In this document: in pieces, positions 26,561 through 40,785 of the stretch | Layout: each line of letters starts with the position of its first letter | Position numbering within the stretch: position 1 is the stretch's first letter | Source of the DNA: Latrodectus hesperus | Lineage: Eukaryota > Arthropoda > Arachnida > Araneae > Theridiidae | Direction of reading: 5' to 3' | Length of the DNA: 64,000 nt | Assembly (NCBI GenBank): GCA_037975125.1 | Contig: CM075857.1 | Location: 47,187,172 to 47,251,171, forward strand | Translations under genes and position numbers: made by a program | Notes under the pieces: model-generated | Databases searched by the model: none | Seen by the model: the letters and a program-made list of their open reading frames with translations, nothing else | Told to the model about the DNA's origin: nothing

Positions 26561-27950
26561 GCACAACGAGAACATAGATTGAATAAGTAAGATAAATATG
26601 CAATAAATACATCAATATAAATGCATTTATTCTCATACTGGAATAAAAAGTGCATAATAAAATACAACACATTGTTAAGATTTTTAACATAAGAAAATTT
26701 TGCTATAATAGATTATTCATGTGTGTTTCTTAACCAATTTTAGTTTCTCTAATGGTAATTCCTTGTATTCATTTTTACTGGATCTATGGCATTAGCAACA
26801 GTTTATTTCTGTATTTATTCAATGAATATTTACTCAAATATTTTTTTAAAACATCCTTATTTTCATTTCTTATTTTCTTGATAAAAATAGTTTCATTGTA
26901 ATATTTTTTTCTCACAGTTGTAACTTTTTAAATCACTATACTCTGAAAGTATTAATACATAATTCATTTTATTTTCGCTTTATCGTTTTATTTAATAAGA
27001 ACTTATTCATGTAATTTAACAACTTTTTTTAAATTAATTAATTAATAATTGTCATAGTTAATGGACTTAACTTTTGGAAATTTCATTTTAATGCATTTTA
27101 TTTTATCTTTGTCTTATTTATTTTTACTTATCCATTTTCTATTGCTAATGATACATTTTGTTTCTCTCATGGACGCTTATCTTGTACGCATTTCCTTTTC
27201 AATCCATTAGGTTTTAAGCTTAAATATATCCAGCTTTTAGGTCCATTCAGTTTTTTAATGTCTTTTAGATGATTTAAATTATAGTCAGAAAGTTTAAATT
27301 TAACTCTTGTAATGAGATTTGAGATAATACATTTGAATGACCTAAGTATCAAAGATTAAAACCAGAGTTTATGATTTGATTGGTTTATCGTAAATACAGT
27401 TTGCTTTTTTTCACATGAAGGCTAGTCTCACCGGGACTAATAATTTAAAATCGAATCTGAACCACAACAAATATTCAAACTCGTCACAAGAATCGATGGC
27501 ACTGTTATTTTACTGAAGTCCAAAGCACTAAATGTTCTATTGCCAGTTTGACATAGAGCAATTTCTGTCAAACTTATGAAACTACAAAGATACATGGAAA
27601 CTTAATTCAAGCAAATACTTAATTGATATTATCGTTATTCATGTGCACATAGGAATTTAGTTTATGCGCTTATTTAATAATTAAATTATGTGTGTTTATA
27701 ACATTCAAGATATTTTTTCATATCAAACATTTCCCTGTGATCACATGCAAATCACAAAAAAGCAAAAAAACTCTTATTAAATTATAAACAATCAATATTG
27801 CTAGGCCTAACAATCAATAAATGAGATAATTTAGTATTATCAATGAATATAAATGAAACAAAAGATAGATAAAATCCAATCCATTAAGCAGGATATAAAA
27901 TGAATATTTAATGATGATTCTATAACAGACATCTAATATAGTAAAGCTGA
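26561..27950. other. AT-rich noncoding stretch
   Basis: Nothing recognised. The segment 27410-27520 has a repeat-like look but no clear pol III boxes. Confidence 0.45.
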
Positions 27951-27954
27951 AGTG

Positions 27955-28250
27955 ACCTGTTCAGTTAGGGCGTCGTTCTCATAATCGAATGTGTGAAATC
28001 TCAAATCGGTGGTGAGTTTTAATCCCAACTTAGCCGAAAATCTGACTCGCTATCGGCTGGAGCACCACGCAATAAATCATGGTCGCAATGTCCTCCAAGT
28101 GAAATGATACCTCTGGGGCCAGGTCAAGTATTAGGAGTCAGCTGCTTGCTCCTTCTTATAAATTATGAAGACTCCTTCTAGCTGCTTCCATCTAACTGAT
28201 CATCCCTTTGGCAAAGCACAGAAAAATATGCTGTGTTGTAAAACAACGCC
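27955..28250 (+). mobile_element. tRNA-derived SINE, family A copy 2
   Basis: Same orientation and layout as the copy at 16545. It has a B-box-like GTGAGTTTTAATCCC (about 28011), then CAATGTCCTCCAAGTGAAATG, ATTATGAAGACTCCTTCT and GCTGCTTCCATCTAACTG. Divergence from copy 1, including small indels, shows both insertions are old. Tail boundaries are approximate. Confidence 0.65.
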
Positions 28251-29750
28251 TAATATTTCAGTGCGACAAATTTTAGTGAGATCTTTAATGTAATATTTAT
28301 TGACGGCCTCTGATTTAATGATAATGATGTTAATGTTATGAGAATAAAATTTATAACGTCTACACTTAAGTGAAATTCAGTATCGTGTGATGTGCTTTTG
28401 TAAAAATTGGTGCAGGCTTCTCTTTTTTTAGTAGTTCATAAAAAAAGAACATTACACTTATAACGGAACTTTATTAGTAATATTTCCAAATATTGGCTCA
28501 TGCATTAGAAATAGATGGCTATTCTGATTGGGACCATTCTTACTTTTTCAAACATTTGCAATCTTGGAATGGAAATTGATATATCCATTATAATACCTAA
28601 ACACAATCAATACTAGATTTAATACAAATGTAAAATTTATTTATAGTGATTTAATGTGAATATTACTACAAAATGTAAAACTAAGAAAGGTTGTGTGTAC
28701 AGTAAATTAATGATAAATAACTAAGTTTAACTATAATTACTATTTATTATCATATTTTCAGATTTCAAGTACGTTTTAGTTGAAATTATTCAACAGAAAT
28801 CGTGAAAAAAATTTATAAATAAAATCCTCCCTCTAAGAATAAAATTATATGAGTCGTTTTAGATTATTTGTTGTTTTATTTCATTCAAAATTTTAGAAAA
28901 ATTTCAAGAAAATTGTAAACCTCAAAAGAAACATATGATTTCACCTTAAAAGATTCACTATAATCTATGAGAAAATATAATCCTTACCAAATCAAAGAAG
29001 TAAGTTTTAAGAAATAATCTTTATTAATGTTTTTATAAATTTATTAAATGTGTAATATAACAAAATTAAAGGGACTTGTGTAAGTTATAGTTATCATTGT
29101 CTGATTTTTATTTTTTTATAACTTTCAGGCATTTATTATTTTTCTTGATGAAAACTCTCATAAATACCCAATAAATACTGCAATTTGTTTTCAGGATTAA
29201 AAAATATATATATGCAAAGGGAGGAATTTTTAGTACGAAAATAATGTCAAAAAATAATTAATACTTAAATCTGCAAATTAGTCCTTTGAATTATACGAGA
29301 TTTGGATAACAGAATAAAAATTATAAGAAAAATGAAGTAATGAAAATGTGCTCTAAGAACATAATAATAATTTTAAGGTTTTATTGTTGATAATTCAACA
29401 AAAAATGCTGAGATTAAAATATAAAAATATAATTCGTCTTCAAAATGTAAATATATTGTTGACCTACGAAAATAATGGGAGTACGCCCTTTTTAAATAAA
29501 TACAGCCTTTACGAATCCTCTTTTATTTTCATGCAATGCGTCATAGCTGAAACAACCTCATACGACGCCAGATTCTGAAAAAAGATATGTATCGTCTAAA
29601 TCAGTATGATAAAATCTCTTGATCACCAAATCTTTATATCTGCCTTTTAAAGTACAGAGTAAAAAACAAAAGCTTTCAGTTATCGTTTGATTGCACTACA
29701 AAGTGGAACAGCTTTAATAATCGTTTGCATGATGGCAGTAAATAGGTTGG
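28251..29750. other. AT-rich noncoding stretch
   Basis: No gene supported. The open frame at 29384-29578 on + has no domain. Confidence 0.45.
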
Positions 29751-30060
29751 CTTTTTTTTTTTTTTTTCCTATCCCCATGAAAAGACGTTAGGATTTTTCA
29801 AACTTTCTTGACAGGTGAGGAGGGCACATCAAAACACCCTTCTTCCCCCCCTAACCTAGCCGTGCACCTCACCTGTCCCATCTGAAGAAGGGAAGGTCAA
29901 CGTGTCTTCCCGAACGACCTTGGAAGGAAAATGGCAAACGATTTTGGAAAAAGAAAATGGAAATTTTCTGAAAATCGCGTGATACGACTCGATTACCTAC
30001 TTCCCTCTCTCGAGTTTTCGAAAACGAATACTGTGGAATATAATTCGATCACTGCTCACC
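29751..30060. other. GC-richer block with T-run and 11-bp inverted repeat
   Basis: After a run of about 16 T, GACAGGTGAGG (29810-29820) is repeated inverted as CCTCACCTGTC (29867-29877) around a 46-nt spacer. The flanking DNA is among the least AT-rich in the window. It could be a regulatory block or an old repeat. CAGGTG/CACCTG are E-boxes, the core bound by bHLH and Snail-type factors in animals; relevance here is inference. Confidence 0.4.
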
Positions 30061-33000
30061 AACTCTAAAGTTCGTGTATTGTAAGAATTTTGATGATGAG
30101 AAAGTAGCCAGACGTGTTGCTTGAAAGCAATAGAACGAGACCATTTTTACGGCATCTTTATGTTTTTTATTTTATTTTATTTTTTATTGTAACATTGATA
30201 TCATCATATGAGTTGTAAAAATCGACCCATGTATAATTCTTGATTAATGTTTTTTCCCCCTAAGTTGAGTTGAAAGGAATTTTCCTCATAAATAACTAAT
30301 TCGAATATGAATAAAAGTTATATAAATAGAAAATTCAGAGAATATTTTGTTTTAAGTACGAAGTCCAAATGTATTATTGGAAATCATAAGGAATGAATTC
30401 ATTTTTAAGTATACATAAAGAAATATACGATGTAAAATTAAAATCATCTGTGTTAAAAAATGAAAAGGAAACAATTAAGCGATAACATTTAAGTGAAAAA
30501 GATGTTAGTTTCATTGCTCACAATATGGAATTGTGTGAAATCATTTTAAGAATTGAGCGAATCAATATTAGTTCAGTTTATTTTTCTCTTTATAATTATA
30601 TTTTGCACACGAAAATTTAGTTTGAGAATCAAAAAGAAGACATTTTATTAAAATATTTAAATAAATTAAATCTATTTCTGTTGTTACAACAACAACAGAT
30701 ATTCTCCTTATTCTAAAATACTTAAAAAATAATAATAATAAGACTACTTTTCACTAATCACGAATTTATTCGAACAAATTATCATAATAAGCAAAACATA
30801 TCAAAGATATTTGCTATGTATAATATGATTATATGATTTTCAACACAAAAAATCTCGCTCTCATTATTTTATTAAATAAAATATTTCAAAAGCAAATCAC
30901 ACCAAAGGAACGATTCAATTTAATTAAAGTTTAAAAAGAATCAGAAATTTGATTAAGATATTATTTTATTTAGAATGTTATATATTAAGTAAAGTTTTTA
31001 ACTTATTTAAGAACAGTAGTTTTAATTTTAAAGCAACATAAATTGCTTACAAATATTTTTTATGAATACAATCTCAGCTAAAGTTATTTATAAATAATAA
31101 ATTTTTATTTATTCCAAGCGATTCAAATCAATTATTCAAAGAGGATTCCAATGACAACGATTGTTTACAAATTTGAGGCCAAAATATTTAATGTATGACA
31201 GAAGGAAAATTTAAAGTTAAATTAGTAATATTATATTAGTAATAAAGAAATAAATTTCAATAATAACCTGAAAAGCAAATCAACATTTTATTGAATTGTA
31301 ACTTCAATTAGTGATCCTAAATTCTTGTTCCTTTGCGGTCATAGTTATGGCTACAGACTAGACTAAACACGAGAATAAAAATGCAACACAGCAACAGCAA
31401 ATTCACTTTTTGGTGTATTTATAAACGGCTGAATTCTCTTTATATTTTCCAAGTTGAAAGGAGACTAAAATAGCGATAAAGTGTTTAAATTGGCAACCCG
31501 TATTCTGATTTTGTAAATGGAACGTTGAACTAGTGGTGTTTAATACTAACAGATGGCGCACTGTGCTCTTTTTCAGAAGGTTTTGTGTGCATTTGAGTGT
31601 AGCATTGTGTATTTTTTCTTCGTTTTTTTATTCCAACAGAAGGTGGAAAGATGGTCCTTTTCCCCAATGTCAAGGTCACGATAAGTCTGTATCACTGGCA
31701 TATGGCAGGTTTTTCGGATACCTGTCCGTTGGGATGAAACCTGCTTGGAAAATGATTTTTGAAAGGAAAATGCACTTTTGTAGAAGAGCTTACCTCAAGT
31801 TTGGAAAAAAAGAATCTTGACTTCCATCGTTCAAGTACTTCTTGAAGCATGGCTATGCTATGAATTTAAATAAATATCTGTATTTCTTCAGATATTGACA
31901 CTATATCATTTTAATTAAATAAATATATTTCTAACCTAAATCATAGTCTTAATAATTAAGCATATTAATGCTTAATTATTTACAAAGGATCAAACAAATA
32001 TATTTGATTAAAGAACTTCTATTATTTTTACATTTTACATTACATCACATTTTACAGTAATATTTTTCATACGTGGTTCTAATAAAATCCATATTTAACT
32101 TTTAAATGCATGTATACTATGCAAACCGATAATAATAATAGCAAATATTCAACTTATAATAATGACTCCTTTCTATAAAAAAGAGTAAATAATTTAATTA
32201 TGTAACTCAAATTTTTTCGAAAATTAATTTTAAAGTTCTTAAAGAAAATCCAGCATGATAATTTTAAATTATCAAATATACATTCTCAACAATATCTTAA
32301 CTTATAATTAAAGGGACCTTTCATTTGCTGGCAAAATAAACAGTACTGAAAAATTGGAAAAAACAAGCTCAAATAAATTAATGATATTACACAAAATTAT
32401 TTAACAGCAATTTCTTCTTAACTTTATCGAAAGTAAATTTAAGGAATACAGAAATGTATTTTGAAAAATAAATACCCTTAATATCAATTGCGCATTAAAA
32501 ATATTTATTTAAGATTTTTTTTCATGCGTAAATTCATGAAATTCTTAATTTTATTTCATTTGTTTTTGGTGGAGTTTAAATTTTCAAATCCACCCCTAGG
32601 GCTCAATTGTGCAAACTCTTAAAAAATTTCATATCATGGTAGGTGAGAAGGAATTAATTCATAAAAATGTATGCATAAGCATAACTATAAATTTTGATTT
32701 TAAATGTAGTAAAAAATAACACTGTTAATTTTACTATAATTGATTACATTTAAAAATTACGATTTTAAATTCAAATTAATTTAATAATCAGGATTTTATT
32801 TGAAATCCAGTGCTCTTTCTGAATGTTAATTTCATTTTTTAAATGATTATTACTATCAGATAGCTGTAATTTTTCGCAGTGTTTTTAAAGTTTTTTCAAT
32901 ATTTTATGAGAAAACATTTTTTTTTATTTAAAAATAATAAAACAGTTTAAAATAAAGAAAAACTTTATTCCTAATGATGTTGAATTTTTAACTTGATGCA

Positions 33001-33370
33001 TTTGGATAGAGTTTTTCTTTTTCTTTTTCCTTCATTTCTAATGAACAATGTGTTATTAAATTTGCTCTATAATATAAGAAAAGAGTTAGCAATTAATATT
33101 CTACAGCTATGTAGCTTGAAAAATCTTAAATAAATATTAGAAATTTCATAATTTTACAATCTTTCGTTTGTTTTCATGTGAATATTGGATGATTCAGACA
33201 AAAGTCACTTTTAAACCTGGTAAAGTAAATATAACTTTAAATATGGTATAGAAAAAAACCTTCAGGAGCAATAAAAGAAGTTAAAAAAAGTTTAAAAATA
33301 CACTTTATTTTAACAGAAGTTTTGAGTATTAAAAGAGGAGTTAGTAAAAAGCCGCTAGTACTATGCTAAA
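30061..33370. other. Noncoding stretch with a GC-richer block at 31500-31830
   Basis: The 31533-31820 plus-strand open frame (95 codons) shows no recognisable domain. The remainder is AT-rich with nothing identified. Confidence 0.4.
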
Positions 33371-33375
33371 GAAAA

Positions 33376-33463
33376 GATTCAAGAGAATAAAAAAAGAACG
33401 TGATATTTCAATTTTAGAGTAGTAAAGCAAATTCAACGTTTTGCTTCACTACTTTAATATCAC
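33376..33463. repeat. Hairpin repeat unit 1
   Basis: GTGATATT (33400-33407) pairs with AATATCAC (33456-33463). Inside, GTAGTAAAGCAAA faces TTTTGCTTCACTAC around a 7-8 nt loop. The unit, including the preceding AGATTCAA and AAAAAGAAC, recurs as a diverged direct copy at 33493-33570. Confidence 0.55.
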
Positions 33464-33492
33464 ACAAATCACAAGTACAATTCTGATAAAGA

Positions 33493-33570
33493 TGAGATTC
33501 AATACAGTAAAAAAGAACGTGATATTTCGATATTAGAATCGAAGCACATTCAACGTGTTTCTTCTATCAC
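33493..33570. repeat. Hairpin repeat unit 2
   Basis: Diverged direct copy of the unit just upstream, sharing AGATTCAA, AAAAAGAACGTGATATTTC, CATTCAACGT and TATCAC. The outer GTGATA/TATCAC pairing is kept, while the inner stem is weaker (GAAGCACA against TGTTTCTTC). Confidence 0.5.
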
Positions 33571-33847
33571 AGTTCCTGATAATCCATGATTCTTATTTTA
33601 CAACGTTTTGAAATTAAAACTGTACTTACAACTACTATGTAGATTTCATAAAAATAGAATTCCTTTTTATTTTCATATAAAAAAGTTGTAGAGAAATTAA
33701 AATTGTTTGAAATGGAAGACATTCTTGAAAACAATAGCATAAAAGTTTGATTTTTCGGCAATACCATAAAAGACTGTTGAAAAGATAAGATTAAAATTTA
33801 GAGCCAAACAAAAATATATAGTTGCAAATCTCATAATTTCTCTGATG

Positions 33848-33852
<5 letters not shown>

Positions 33853-33944
<92 letters not shown>

Positions 33945-33950
33945 ATATAT
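33853..33950. repeat. (TA)n microsatellite
   Basis: TA array of about 98 bp with a single TATTA interruption near 33932. Confidence 0.97.
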
Positions 33951-36900
33951 TCTTTAATTAATTTAAAAACAATTCCAACATTTCAAGAGATGGTTTCTCC
34001 TCATTTGAAGAATTTCCATCGTATTTCTGCTAATTTACTATTAGAGTTTGTTTAATTTATTTACAAATAACATAAAACAAGAAGTTAAAGTCACTTATGA
34101 GTAACATTAAGTTAACACTCTAAATTGACAAAAATAACTGAAATCAAATTAATTCAAATTATATTTGTTGGATGTTATGTTATATTAAAAAAATGTTCAA
34201 TTTGAATTTAAATGACCGAATTCTTTTCCCTTTTTTTCTATACAATAGTGAAACTTCACTTGTTAAACCATGCTATTATTGTTAAAATTTCAATTTCAAA
34301 ACTCAAAATGTCTCATTATGTAACCAACAATTTTAAAATATCGATTTTAGGGGAAAAAACTGTTATTCTCGTTTCTCAGACATGATTTTTTTCTGTTTCC
34401 GTCAAACACGAAATATCTAAATTTAAAACCATGATGTAAACTTTTCTAATTAGCATGTTGTTTGGTAATAAATTCCTTAAGAAATAGTATTCATTTGAGC
34501 TATATTTAAAATTATTTTACTAGCAAATATTAATTTGTTCTATTCATTAATTTTATTTCCTAATTTAGAAAGAATATATTATTTAAGATAGAAATTAGTC
34601 TTTCTCCGGATTTTTTTTTAAAAAAACAAGGAAAACATTATTAAAAAGCAAAAAATAATCATTCTTTTGATAATTTTGTATTCTTGTGTAAGCAAAAATT
34701 GCAAAGCATCAGCGAGAAATTGTATGTAAACTATCTAAAAAAGACATGTTGTGGCTAATAAATATCTATTTTGGCTAATATAATCTTAGAATAAATAAAT
34801 ATAAAAATACTTCATGAATTTAAAAAATTAATGAATGTATCTCTTTCGATCTAATATTTGCTCAAAAAATTTTACAAGTTCAACATTTTAAATTTTAATT
34901 GCAATAATTTAATGCATATAATGGTGATTATTTAAATATTTCAAAGTTTTATAAATAATAAAAGAGATAAAGTTATAGAAATACTGCTTCAAAAATTTAA
35001 AGGAAAGGAAATGATTATGTGTGTTAAATACTCTTCAAACTTTCTTGTGATTATTAAAAAAAAATGAAAGAGCTTCAAAACATTACGTTTTCAATCAAAT
35101 TAACAATTTTATAGAAGAAAATAAAATTGTATAAATTAAAAATTAATATTGAAAAATATATTGAGTTGTTTTCAAAATGAATTTACATGAATTTAATATA
35201 ATAATATTAAATGATTCTTCGAAATAAATTTAAAAACTTTTGTCAGAAATAAACTTTGTTGGTTTGGTAAATAAGCTTAAAATAAACAGGACATTATGAT
35301 ATCGAATAAACTTTACTTTTATGACACCAGTTTTTGCAATCCTCTTAGCTTGGAATTTTTGATAGCGAATAAAACACTCTATATGTTTATCGTCAAGAAC
35401 AGTTACCATTGTTTTCAGAGAGTTCGTTAAAAATATTTTACCTCTATTTAACCATTATGTTGATTGAATAGCTTTCGAATTGCTGTATTGACGAATTTAA
35501 AGTAGCTTTAAATGTTTATTTACAAAGCAATACGTATCAGTGATGGAACAGAGCTCATTGTAAAATTTATAATGATGTAGTTTATTTCGATTGTTTAATG
35601 TTGAGATGAATCCTTCGATTTATGACAATGGGAATACAATCGAAACGACAGTAAAAAAACACTTAGCAACTGATTAAAAACAAACATTAAGAACGTAAAC
35701 TGAATAATATTGAGATAATTAAAATAATCGTTTTGCAAAGGAAAAAAAAACGTTAAGTATCAGACGATATTACGATTACAAGGATAGAATGCATAGTTTA
35801 TTTTTAATTTGAAAACTATTAAGCTACGTTTGAAGCTCTTATAATAATATTTAAAACAATCAAGAGTTTTCAAATTCTTTTTTTAGAGTCTATACAAAAT
35901 AAAATTTTTATATATTTTAAAAAATAACTTTACCATTACACGGTTTCTCGACGAAGCATGGAATGGTGTTCCACGAATTTTATAGCGAAGTTAGCAGACC
36001 GTAAACTGAAAATGGCATCGCTTCTTAGAGTGTGAAGAAGTCAAAAATCTAATTAATGAAAAGTTTTCAATGAGAGGTTAATCAAACTATTTAAAATTAT
36101 TTGCCATTATATTATGCAAAGCAATTATTCATAATAACTTCTTGATTCCAATGAAAATATTTTATGACATTTATTGTCATTTTAATTGATACTTCTGCAA
36201 AAGCTGAAGTTGAAAAGAAGCCAAGCTGTTAGAAATCGAAATGCGTTGTTAAATTAGAGAATTATTTCAACATTCGGCAATTGAACTAGTTTATGGCGAA
36301 TTTGCAAAATATAACTAAATAAATTGTAGCATCATTTGAAATCGGGAAGCCATGACCATCGGGAAGTAAGGAAAGTTTGAGTTTCATAAATTACTTACAT
36401 AAAAATTATGTATTTAATCATTTCAGAATATTACATAAATTTTATATTATATCTGTATGATGATAACACAAAGTTAGGTTATATTACACATGGACTAATT
36501 GTAATAAACAATACATATTATATACATACTAAAAGCATGAATTACGTTTTTATAATAAGTTATATTGAATACAATTCATTAAAATATATTTCAGTACATT
36601 TATTGCCACTATTTTTTCACAAAATTCTAAAAAAATGTTATTTTTCATAGAAATGCAATGAAAAATATTAAGAAAATCATGTTTCAAATGCAATTTTGTT
36701 GAATATAAATTCTTATAATTCTCTTGACATTTATTTATAATTGAAATTTTTAATGAAGATTATTTTAACATGTACTTTCATAAATATTTATTTATATGTA
36801 AATACATTTTTATATAATAAATAATAATTTTATAATACTTAAATTATTAATCTACTTCTATTACAAAGCAAAAATTTAAAAAATATTTATTGACTTCAAG

Positions 36901-39900
36901 ATGGCCTAAATATTTTTAATAGATTATTATTTAGAGTCATTTCTCTTTTATGTTTATTTCAATACCTAAAGATGTTTTAAGTTATTTGGAAAAGATTTTC
37001 AGCAAATTTTTATTAAATTCTAATGGTAAATTTTAAAGTTAATTGATGATCAGATGTTATTTGATAATTTTGAAATTTACTTCGGTACAAAATTATCATA
37101 CGTTAAAGAATTTTTAGAAGAAGTAGTGTAAATATTTTTGATATCTGCAATAATAATACGAATTCTCAATATGTAACTCACTTCTTTGTCCATTTATTTT
37201 TGTTAGTGTTAAGGATATTGTATCCTAGGTTTGCTGCCAAATAATATGAGTTTGCTCTTAAAAAATAATAAACATTTTCTATAGCCCGTCATTTTTAAAA
37301 ATGATTTTTTTCACAAAAGTTTAAGTTCTATTTTATTCATAACTCAATCAACACATTTCATTTACCCAAACAACAAATTACAAATTTCATATTGTGAAAA
37401 TTTAGGAAATGCAAATATCTTTAAGAAAATTAATTTGAGAATATATTTAGCAATAAAATTATTCAATTTTCTAATCAAAAAAGTTAATTTAAGCTCAGAT
37501 AGTAAAAAGTAAGTGAAGATATAATTCTATATAAATATGAAAACATTGAGTACTTCGAAGAAATATTTCATTAATAAAAGAAACAAAGCTTACTTGTCAG
37601 TAACTTTAATTATTTATTTTTGATTGATTATCAATTAATCAACTATTGTGGATGTGTTTGAATTTTTTTTTCGATATCAACTGCACTTTTTAAGATTTTT
37701 TTAGAAATATTTTTTATCATTATCATTTCTTATTTATTATATTTCAATTAATGATATTGTAACTTAAATTATTAACTATTTTAATTTTGTTGATGATTTA
37801 TAATTCAATTTTAAAATATCAGTTTACATTAGTAACCATTTTGAAGTAGAAACATTATTACTCAACCAGTACTTTGATCGTTTAACTTCACAGTCTATTA
37901 ATTATTTTTAAATAACTATCAATATTCTAATAATAATTAATCTTAATTTATCCTATAAAGATAATATAAACCTTGATATTAATTAATACTTAATGATTTT
38001 TTGTAAAAGAGAATAATATTTAATTCCTCTTTTATATTTATTTCCTTTTCATGGCATATTAAATATTTGTTTTTGTGAAAATGCTTGAAACTAAACTTGT
38101 ATATTATATTATGTGAAATATGCTATTCGAAAATAAATCTGTAACTAACATAATATGTATTCAAACTTTTCTTTACTCTGTGGGAATTAAGAAGAACAAA
38201 GAGCATTAGTCGCAACAAAGCAAATAAAGTGAGAAACTTGGCTGGGAGTGTGACACTGCTTTCGAAACCATTATAAAATAACGTTGATTTCCGTTTTACA
38301 GTCCCATGGCTTAGCGTCCTTGCCTATTTATTGCAACATTAATAACCCGCCAAACGAGTTCGGGCTCGACAAAGAAAATCATCTCCACCCGCTTTTTAAT
38401 AATAAGTCAGCACGATTTCTCTTCCAGAAAGTTTCCATTTCCCGCGCAATTTGGTTGCCAGATTTACATATAATCCTCAAATAATTGCTTCCGATAAGTT
38501 TACGTGATTCCTTTTTCGATTGAATGTGAGCTTTTCTTTTCATTTTTATGACGATTCTTGAGTATGGGAAACTGTGGTGGAAAATCCTATTTCTGCCCCT
38601 TTAACTATAATTTAGAATTATGGTTTTCGACGTGAATGAATATTTAAAATTGCATTGGAAAGAATTTATAAAAGTCATGCAGAGTTTAGTTAAAATTCTG
38701 CCTTATATTAAAATTTATGTGGAAAAAGAATTAACCATATAATTAAGCTGTGTGTTTTGCATTTCCTTGTTACATTAAAAGAAAAAAATGCTAAAAAGAA
38801 GTTTAAAAGAAAAGTGCCGTATTTGAATGAATTACTTTAAATAATTCATTTTATAGATATATTAGATAAAAATAAATATAGTGATATTTGTAACATAAAT
38901 TAAATGTACCTATTAAATTTAATGCAATCAGATAAGTGAATTATGTAAATAATATTTTACTATTTTTATGATTTTAAAATTATGAAGTTAAATATATAAC
39001 TACGTTTTCACGATTCATATTTATTTTATTGAAATTTAATTAAATTCCAATCATTAATTTTGTTAAATTTTTTGAGTGTATAACATATAAATGAAAGTCA
39101 TTTGCCCCTTTTCTATTCAAAAGTGGAATTGTTATGCAGCATTTCTATTTGCTTATAAACATATGGTTTCTTTTTTATTTATTTAAAAAAAAGAAACTAA
39201 TATCTACAAAAGCTATATTTATAAAAAACTTCGTCATTCATGAAATATTTTTTCACATTATTTCGTAAGAAAAAATCTTAAAATCAACAAAGTTTCTTAC
39301 TTTAAAATTGCATAGTTAATATTTCGGAAAATTTATTAAGAATTTCCTCGGATGTTTCTTAAATTCTTGCTGAATCCAGACAGACCAAACAACGAGTTAT
39401 AATACACTCTTGTACATGATATTGAAAATCGCTGAACCAGTATACTCTAGGACAAAAAAGAGTGAGAAAAATAAGATCATTAAATTGTGGAGTTAATTTC
39501 ATGACTAAAACACTTCAATATTTGCATATGAAACTTTTATTATTTTTACGACCAGAAGAAAATATCACTTGAGTTAAATGAATTTCTCAAAATTTCCTTT
39601 ACTTAAAAGCTTTTAAAAAATTCCCTTTACTTAAAAGCTTTCTTTTTTAGTATGTTAAAAAAAATCATAAAATTTTTTTATATACTATGCAAGTATGTCC
39701 ACATATTTTACTGCCCCTTTTAGGCGATACTACATACTCTCTCTTGATAAATTACCTTTAAATGCATGTAATTATTCAAGTTAATAACACCACCCTTGCT
39801 ATCTGAACACGAACCCACTTGTGGCGCTCAGGAACAAGAAAGAAAAGCAGTAGCACTTCAACACTTTCTCGTATCTAATACCATTAGAAGTTTATTTACA

Positions 39901-40500
39901 ATCATGTCCTGGCGATAAAAAAAAGTTGTACCACAAAATCTGAAACATTACTACAAGCTGTTGAAGGAGAATAAAGCACGTAGTCGAGATACGGTTTGGG
40001 TGATATATCTTTTCAACTTCAAGTGTCTCAACGGTATCAACAGCAAGGGTGACAACGTAAGAGAATTGAAACACTTCGTACCATGAAAAGTTCTTTATCG
40101 TTTCCTTTTATAATAAAAAAAGTTTTCCCACATAACGGAACATTTTCTTTATCTTTACAAATTCACTAAGTAGCATAATCATTTAAATACATTATGTTTC
40201 ACACTATTAATGCTAATTCATCTCGAAACCATTTAGCTTTTCCTAATCTAATCTACAAAACAGATTTTAAAAATGTTCACTCGCTTAATCAACGGATATT
40301 TCGTTTATAATTTTTTTATTGTTTAGATAAATATTTATTGTTTTTTGTTATCTGGAATGTAAGGAATATTCAGATAAAATAATTGATATTTATTTAATTT
40401 TTCGTTCAAATGTAGAGAAAAAGTAGTTTTTTAGGGAAATTTTTATATATTGTTTTCATTACGTAAAGAAAAATATACATTTGGTCATTTTATGTCTTTA
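33951..40500. other. AT-rich noncoding stretch
   Basis: No gene supported over 6.5 kb. GC-richer patches at about 35930-36020, 38170-38560 and 39780-40080 have short open frames without domains. A short direct duplication, CTTTACTTAAAAGCTTT, occurs at about 39598 and 39635. Confidence 0.5.
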
Positions 40501-40501
40501 A

Positions 40502-40785
40502 GTTGTTGTTGTTGTCTTGTGCCAGCTAGGCTGGCATCGTGGGGTGCGCTACTCCACTTTTTCCAACTGAACCGTAATTTGGTGTGGAGTCCAACTTCCT
40601 CAGTACACACATGCCATAGGAACCCGTTTATAGAGTAGGCAATCATTTAGAACCCATTCATACAAGGAAAGGACAAAGACAGGATAGATAGAGAGAGATA
40701 GTACATCCATGCCCGAACTGGATTCGAGCGCAGGACCTCTCTATCCGAAGTCAGGTACTCTGACCACTAGACAGGATGGGTAGCA
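40502..40785 (-). mobile_element. tRNA-derived SINE with a (CAA)n-type tail
   Basis: On the minus strand the 5' head reads TCTAGTGGTCAGAGTACC (A-box, 40771-40754), then CTGACTTC. A B-box, GCTCGAATCC (40729-40720), follows at the spacing of a tRNA gene. The head resembles Glu/Asp-type tRNA but lacks a proper acceptor stem. About 200 bp of unrelated body follows. The element ends in a (CAA)n/(AAC)n tail, seen on + as GTTGTTGTTGTTGT at 40502-40515. That is the classic SINE plan: pol III transcription with mobility borrowed from a LINE. It is the best-preserved SINE in the window. Confidence 0.75.

Noticed and set aside
31533..31820. Protein-coding exon of 95 codons
   Set aside because: No family resemblance and no convincing flanking splice sites. 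Left as noncoding.
40700..40785. Functional tRNA gene
   Set aside because: A and B boxes are present, but no paired acceptor stem is seen and a SINE body and tail follow, so it is a SINE head.
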